DNA of 64,000 nt from Tubulanus polymorphus (Eukaryota > Nemertea > Palaeonemertea > Tubulaniformes > Tubulanidae). Positions 58,523 through 64,000 of the stretch are shown here, one piece after another (the first letter of the stretch is position 1; every line of letters starts with the position of its first letter). The stretch spans positions 26,262,153-26,326,152 of the forward strand of contig NC_134028.1 of the NCBI RefSeq assembly GCF_964204645.1, written 5' to 3'. A model generated the notes under the pieces. The model was not told the DNA's origin, did not search any database, and worked only from the letters and a program-made list of their open reading frames with translations. The translations under genes were made by a program, and so were the position numbers.

Positions 58523-61500
58523 ATGGTCAGAAAAGCCTACAAGAGGTTACACAATGCAAATCATTGCACTCTAGACGAGGAGACGGTAAAAGCGGCTATA
58601 CAAAAATATGGTGTTCCGAATATTTCTCTTGGTGATTTAACTTGGGGTTTGATGTCCATTTTTATATACAAAAAAGACACCCCGAAATTACGACGTAAAT
58701 TGTACGATTACATACGTCGCCATCCAAATCTCATGGTCGATGATACACAACAAAATCAAGAACCGGAACCAATTGATCTACAAAGAAAGGCTTGGCTACC
58801 GGTAAGTTTCATATCTTTATAGTAACCTGTTATTAAGCATAAGTCATGTGTAATTGAGAAAAACTCCAGCTGATTTGCGAAGAAAATATAGAAGATAAAA
58901 CCTCCACCCCCACCACCTCCCTTGAAATACATCTATTTGTCGCGCGGTAATAACCGCCTATCTATACTAAACGATTGACACATTACGAGATCCTGGCGTG
59001 CTCTGGAAGGCCGATGGTTGCTTCATACGATTGAATATTGAATTTAAAATTGATTTCATAAAATGTTTCTAACGCAATATGTAGACTAGGCTGTTAAATC
59101 CATGTTTCGCGTTTTATCAAACATTTTTTTAATACAAATATAAATGATATTTCAAAAAATTGTTTGTAAGAAACTAAAAAGCTTCAGGCCCTGTACAGCA
59201 AGAAAAGTATCAGTTGCAACTAAAAATGTCTAGGGGGTTCTTGATGTGACTAAAATGTGTACTTGACGTTCTCATAACAAGATAATTGTTATGAGAATGT
59301 TTATAGTGTATTTTGTATGTGCATTATTTATTAATGATATAATGGAATTTTGTTCAACTTCGTGGAAATCTCACTAAATTTTTCTTAAATTTTCAAACAA
59401 TTCCTATCGTCCGCATGGTCGTTGTAGCGGCTCTGCATCATCGGTCGCAACGTAACATTGCACACAGTCCCTTATTACTTCCCTGGAACCCACCCCTACA
59501 GAAATTGATGAGAAATGATTAAAAGTTAAACTAAAAAGTAAAAAAAATATACGTATTATCATGCAGCACAGAAATCTATAGTCTAGGAATGAAGTCTCCC
59601 GCAACAATTTGTAGTGATCATGAAAATAACACTGACATCCTGTCGCCAGAACTAGAATAGCTAAAAAAGTATATAAAATTGCGTCAGTCGTGTAAAGAAT
59701 TTCAAAGGACACAGTCCAACGTTATAGAAAGTAAAATAAAATAGCGAAATATCGGTAAAGAAAGTTTTAAGTACTTTAAAATTCTAGATCCGCTCCGATA
59801 ATCGATTATCCCTCCGTCTGTGTTTATGTTGTGGCTATACAAACTAATACTTGCAAGGAGAGGCATCATGTTTATTACTCAAGATGAAACTTAAATTTTA
59901 AGTGTTATCTTTAATGTTCAGGACATTTTTGATTGTTGTCCACTGATATTTTAGGGCTAACCGGAATAGCCGTTGCACCAGCAGTTCACATAGATACCTG
60001 GTGCAAAAATAAACGATATCTCCATATATCTTTAGAACCACCTACTGGTAACCGCAAGTACTGGTAGGCCTGTAGGTGATCATAGCAAGGTGTGGGCAAT
60101 AAATTAGCAGAAGCCGATGACAAGTAGTTAATTAAGCCTTTGCGCAGCATTCGTAGTCAATGCACATGCGTTATTACTCCAAAAGTGATGACAGCACAAT
60201 GCGCTCTTGTGCTGCGCTGAAAATAAATAATCCCCTCTCCAAATCACCACTGATTTTAAATCCCCTCTCTGATGCTTGAAGAAAGCTAGTTATTACCACT
60301 GTCCATGGTTATTCACCCGTAAATTATATGATGTTTGGTATAAAACTCAACTTCGCGTATTTTGCTGTTGTTTTCGCCTTTGATCAACCTGCACCAGTAA
60401 TTTATTGATTATTTCATTTTCTCAGTTTAAGGCAAAAAAATGATACCCTGTTTCCCATTCTCCGACCGAGTCCCATAAAGTACGACAAAAATCATAAAAA
60501 TAAATGCTGCCGACCGGGCCTATTACCTTCTTATTTTTATGATGCAGATAAAAACCGACCGGGTGGGTCAATATAAGTAGTATATGGTAATGAAGTTACT
60601 TGTTTAAAATCAGATGCCAAATAGCGTGAGGTCGGGACTTGAACCTACGCCAACACTCCTGGGTAGAATCGCCGTTGTTCCAGAACCCGTAACGTCGACT
60701 GGTGTCCAGACTTCTAGATTAGTCTGGACACCTTTGCTTTTAACAGAAATACACTCGATCATTTCGACTTAATCACTCAATCATTTCGACTTTCGAAACT
60801 CTTGTTTCATAAAGAAATTAAAAAAAATGTTTTTGAAGTTGAAATTTAAAAATTAGATTCAAATTGGAAATATAAGGTAATTTATATTTGGTTCATGCTA
60901 ATGATGATGATTCTTGTCTGGGATTTGGAGATTTTTATAATTTCATTTACTTTTAGATATTTAATTCGTGGCACTAAATAAGTATTTTCATGCGTTTGAA
61001 TCACGCCAACTCCCCATACTAATGGCGTTTCTTCGATATTTACTAAAGCTTATTCTATAGAACGCTTTGTAGCCATGAGCGAAAAATCCTCGGTAGTTGG
61101 GAATGATCCAAGGTTTGGCAGCTAAACTAGGCAGAGTCTCTTGCTTATTGTTTCCATTCTGGCTATTTAGAAAAATAGTTGAATAGTTAACGTACCCTCG
61201 AAAATTGGGGAAAACAGGAAGATATGAATGAACCAACATCTGGAAATCAAACTAGACCTACAAGTATACTATAATGGTATTTGACAAACAGTAAGAACTT
61301 CTAAAAACCATATCCTGTACATCTTTTTTATCTCAAAAATTTCAGTGGAAACAGTTTTGAAATGAAAATAAAGAAAGGCCGGCCTGGTGGAAATATGTCA
61401 AATTTCATACTTTTTATGGAAAAAATAAAAATAAAATGCTGCCTGCCTGGTCACTTTTGGGCATACAGTTTTCCTCTATAGATGAGAAACAAGGTATCAT

Positions 61501-64000
61501 TTTTGGCCATTTATATAGGTTTCGAATTGTTCTACCAGTGTCCCCGTACACAATCAAAGTTCGGTAAAGTGCAGCAATACACCATCTATCAAAAAAATAA
61601 GTATTTTTCGAACAGATCTGCACTTCTTGCACCGTGACTGATAGTAATATTTATTTGTAGGAATCCTGCAATAACATTCAAAATGAAGTTGATTTGACCA
61701 GCTCATCGAATTCGAGTTGCATAGAATCGACCATATCCTCACCGATAACATATGCTGATATTGTTAAAGCCATGCAAACCTCTTTGTTAGCCGCTTCTGA
61801 AGAAAGCGATGATGACGGAAACAACGGCAGCAGTAGCAGCATTGACAAGGAAATTGATAAAGGTGCATTAAAAAATAAGGCCGAGTATATTCGGCTGACA
61901 TCGAATGCAGCAACATCGTTATGGTCAAAAGCCTCCTTGATATCCCCAACGTATGCTGACATATTGAAGGCTACTCCACAATCGAAAAGTGGGTCTAAAA
62001 GTCAACCGGAAATGGAATCTAGAGCTGTGCCTGAAAAAACACCACCTGTATGTGTTGAGCAAAGGAATAGTGAAATAGTGCACTCAACCTACGCCGATAA
62101 GTTGAAGGCCAACCAGCGAGTGAAATCACCCGCTAATGATTTTTCTACACATAGCTCGCTGGATGAATCGGAAATTGAGCCTATGGAATGCTCAAATGAA
62201 TCAGTAGTGCGAAACGATATAGAGTCGTCGAATGATATTTCATCACTTTCGCCAACGTATGCCGACATATTGAGAACGAATCCACAATCAAGCGGCGAGA
62301 CTAAAAAAGAACCCGAACGGGAATCTACACCTAAAATAACAGTACCACCGGAAGTAAGGACACCACCTCAATATGCGGAGCTACAAAGAACTGCAAAACC
62401 TCCATCGTATGACGAAGTCATGCGAAACCGACAGGCCTATGTCCTCGATGACGAAAAAATAAATGGACCAAATCGGATGACATCAATTAACGAACAAGAC
62501 GTTGAACCAATCGATACAAAAAACATAGAATTTAAACGGAATCCACCGCGGCATAAACGTAAACGTTATACCGACTTTTATCGTCCAACGGTCTTCCATC
62601 GCTTAGACAGTGGGAATATTAAATACTGCTACTGCCAGGAACCAAACGATGGGGATCCTATGGTGGAATGCGATTATTGTGGCAACTGGTTTCACTATCG
62701 ATGTATGAAAACAGACATCAACACGCAAAATTTTACAGATGAAACAGCCGTATTCTGCTGTTCCAGTTGCACCTCTACTTTCATTCGTGGTTCTAGCAAA
62801 CGGGGCATCGTGAACATAAAAAACACATGTTGGCTAATATCGGCAATACAAGCATTTTTGTCAACAAGTTATGCCGGATTTCTGCGGACGATGGATGTCG
62901 AGCGACCTGTGCAACGGGTAACTGATGTGGTTCAAAGGAAAATCCTTCGGATTAAAGATCAACTGTCGTGCATTATACAAATGGTTTGTACTGATACGTT
63001 TGATGAACCGTATGTGGGAAGAGAATTTATGGACACCTTGATTGAAAGTGTTAATGAACTCCTTCCTGGAGTATCTAACGGTATTATGTTTGATTGTGAC
63101 GATTTTGTACGCCAAATATTGACAAAACTGCTTGTGATGTTCGATCGCCAGGATAAACTTCGCTTTATCACAAAAACCTACTGTAAGCGTTTGAACCATC
63201 ATCACGAATACATAAACAATGACCAACAATTTAATGAATTATTGATAGGTCGCTACGCTATTCCGAATGATGATATAATGATGGCAATTCGGCGCTACTT
63301 CGAGGAAGAACGCAGAGACTGTCGATGCCCATGTCCACATTGTGAAACACAGCGTCAGCGTGAAACAGAAGAAGTCAGATATATACAAAAGATAATTAAT
63401 CTGCCAAAAACGCTGATCGTAAATATGGCCCGTTGCAGGATTAACTATGAGGACGGATCACTTTTTAAGAATATGGACCCGGTGAAGCCGTCGTCGATAT
63501 TAGATATGACATCATTCATGGGTGCTGACGCACCGCAGTATGCATCTCGGTGTTACTGGTTGTCCGCAGTTATTGTGCATCGAGGTTTCGCAGCAGATAG
63601 TGGTCATTATGTAACCTATCGATTCAACCGCGATGGGACCGTTACTTTATTCGATGACAGCGTGGTCAAAATTGTTCACCCACAATTAGCGGATGCGGAT
63701 ATCACTATCAATGGACAGATGTTCATATATACGATAGATAACATCCACTGTGACGGGATACCAAAAACACAGGCCGAAAATTTGAAAGAAGTTAAACAAA
63801 TGGAAAACCGATCTATTTCACCAAGGAAGTGCCGGTCACCAAATTCTCATGAATCGATTCATGAATACAAAAGTCCATCGTTCGAAGATAAAACGGTAAG
63901 TAGCGTGACGATGACAGACGATGACATTCTGAGTCACAGGACATTGGAGGCGCTTTCAAATACAATAGTAGAAATTGATGCATATGAAGCTCCGACACCG
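58523..64000 (+). CDS. PHD finger-ubiquitin-specific protease fusion (3' end beyond window)
   Basis: Exon 1 (58523-58801, 93 codons) and exon 2 (61661 to the window end, 780 codons without a stop) join in phase 0 over a 2.86-kb intron. Exon 1 is a basic, probably helical domain (LGDLTWGLMSIFIYKKD, LRRKLYDYIRRHP) that I do not recognise. Residues about 120-345 are low-complexity with repeated YADIL-like motifs and two PPxY motifs (PPQY 328, PPSY 340). A PHD finger spans residues 416-463 (CYC, MVECDYC, WFHYRC, FCCSSC). The USP domain follows: Cys box NTCWLISAIQAF (Cys 483), a CPCPHC zinc pair, LPKTLIVNMAR, His box DSGHYVTYR (His 742) and LFDDS (Asp 758/759). The catalytic triad is complete, so it should be an active ubiquitin or ubiquitin-like deconjugating enzyme, perhaps chromatin-directed. 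I know no standard animal USP with this order; a mobile-element origin is possible. Confidence 0.8.
60434..60580. mobile_element. MITE family 2, partial copy in the PHD-USP intron
   Basis: Begins AAAAAATGATACCCTGTTTCCC and continues with CCGACCGGGCC and ACCGACCGGGTGGGTCAATA, like the end and inner blocks of 55645-55855. Confidence 0.45.
60600..60735 (-). other. tRNA-like B box next to a perfect hairpin
   Basis: On the minus strand GGTTCAAGTCC (60635-60645) is a perfect RNA polymerase III B box. About 55 bp upstream of it on that strand is the hairpin GGTGTCCAGACT-loop-AGTCTGGACACC (60701-60732, 12-bp perfect stem). A complete tRNA cloverleaf does not fold by eye; the unit may be a tRNA-derived SINE head. 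Confidence 0.35.
61376..61520. mobile_element. MITE family 2, partial copy upstream of USP exon 2
   Basis: GGCCGGCCTGGT, AAATAAAATGCTGCCTGCCTGG and terminal GATGAGAAACAAGGTATCAT + TTTTGGCC are shared with the other copies. It ends about 140 bp before the exon 2 acceptor. Confidence 0.45.

Noticed and set aside
61414-63998. Several minus-strand ORFs opposite the PHD-USP exon
   Set aside because: Shadows of the open plus-strand frame, which has clear PHD and USP motifs.
1-64000. CRISPR array, operon or prophage
   Set aside because: Spliced genes and polyadenylation signals show animal nuclear DNA; the tandem arrays lack unique spacers.

Overview
The window is animal nuclear DNA. Genes are split by many short introns with GT..AG borders, intergenic DNA is AT-rich, and there are minisatellites, a tRNA-derived SINE, Penelope-like retroelement remnants and short inverted-repeat elements. 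The gene set (transmembrane-type collagen, DDIT4, CSTF3, NF-kappaB p100/p105 type, IFT70/TTC30, RRP36, ARL16) is bilaterian. The SINE tail (a GCGCTATATAA-like block followed by ATT repeats) and the intact Rel-ankyrin-death NF-kappaB suggest a marine invertebrate, most likely a lophotrochozoan (mollusc, annelid or relative). The species cannot be named from the sequence.

Layout. 1-15.2 kb (+): 3' half of a type XIII/XXIII/XXV-like collagen with nine small phase-0 exons. The last four are related C-terminal cap exons, followed by a possible long 3' UTR. 18.9-21.1 kb (+): a two-exon DDIT4/REDD1 homologue with its own TATA box. 21.2-22.2 kb: a cluster of perfect hairpins, an unidentified short ORF and a tandem of units that each carry AATAAA. 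22.8-25.0 kb (+): CSTF3 (CstF-77) as one uninterrupted ORF. 27.1-36.8 kb (-): NF-kappaB with Rel homology domain, NLS, linker with a DSGIDS degron, ankyrin repeats and death domain in 19 exons. The 5' end is not certain. 39.7-46.1 kb (+): complete TTC30/IFT70 in 14 exons, with a 29-copy minisatellite beginning at one splice donor. 46.9-47.8 kb (-): RRP36. 48.5 kb (+): first exon of ARL16, with no further exon found. 48.8-58.3 kb: a repeat-rich stretch with a ~180-bp satellite, Penelope-like remnants (one with a hammerhead-type core), a small DUF4470/DNAAF3-like gene and an SGNH hydrolase-like gene, both on the minus strand. 58.5-64.0 kb (+): a two-exon gene for a PHD finger-ubiquitin-specific protease fusion whose second exon is open to the window end.

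The genes do not form an operon or one pathway. DDIT4 (stress control of mTORC1) and NF-kappaB (innate immune transcription) are signalling genes. CSTF3 and RRP36 are RNA-processing housekeeping genes and are both intronless here. IFT70, and possibly the DUF4470-like fragment, are linked to cilia. The least familiar parts are the PHD-USP gene with its repeated YADIL-type and PPxY motifs, the collagen cap-exon series, and the NF-kappaB with a degron between the Rel and ankyrin regions.
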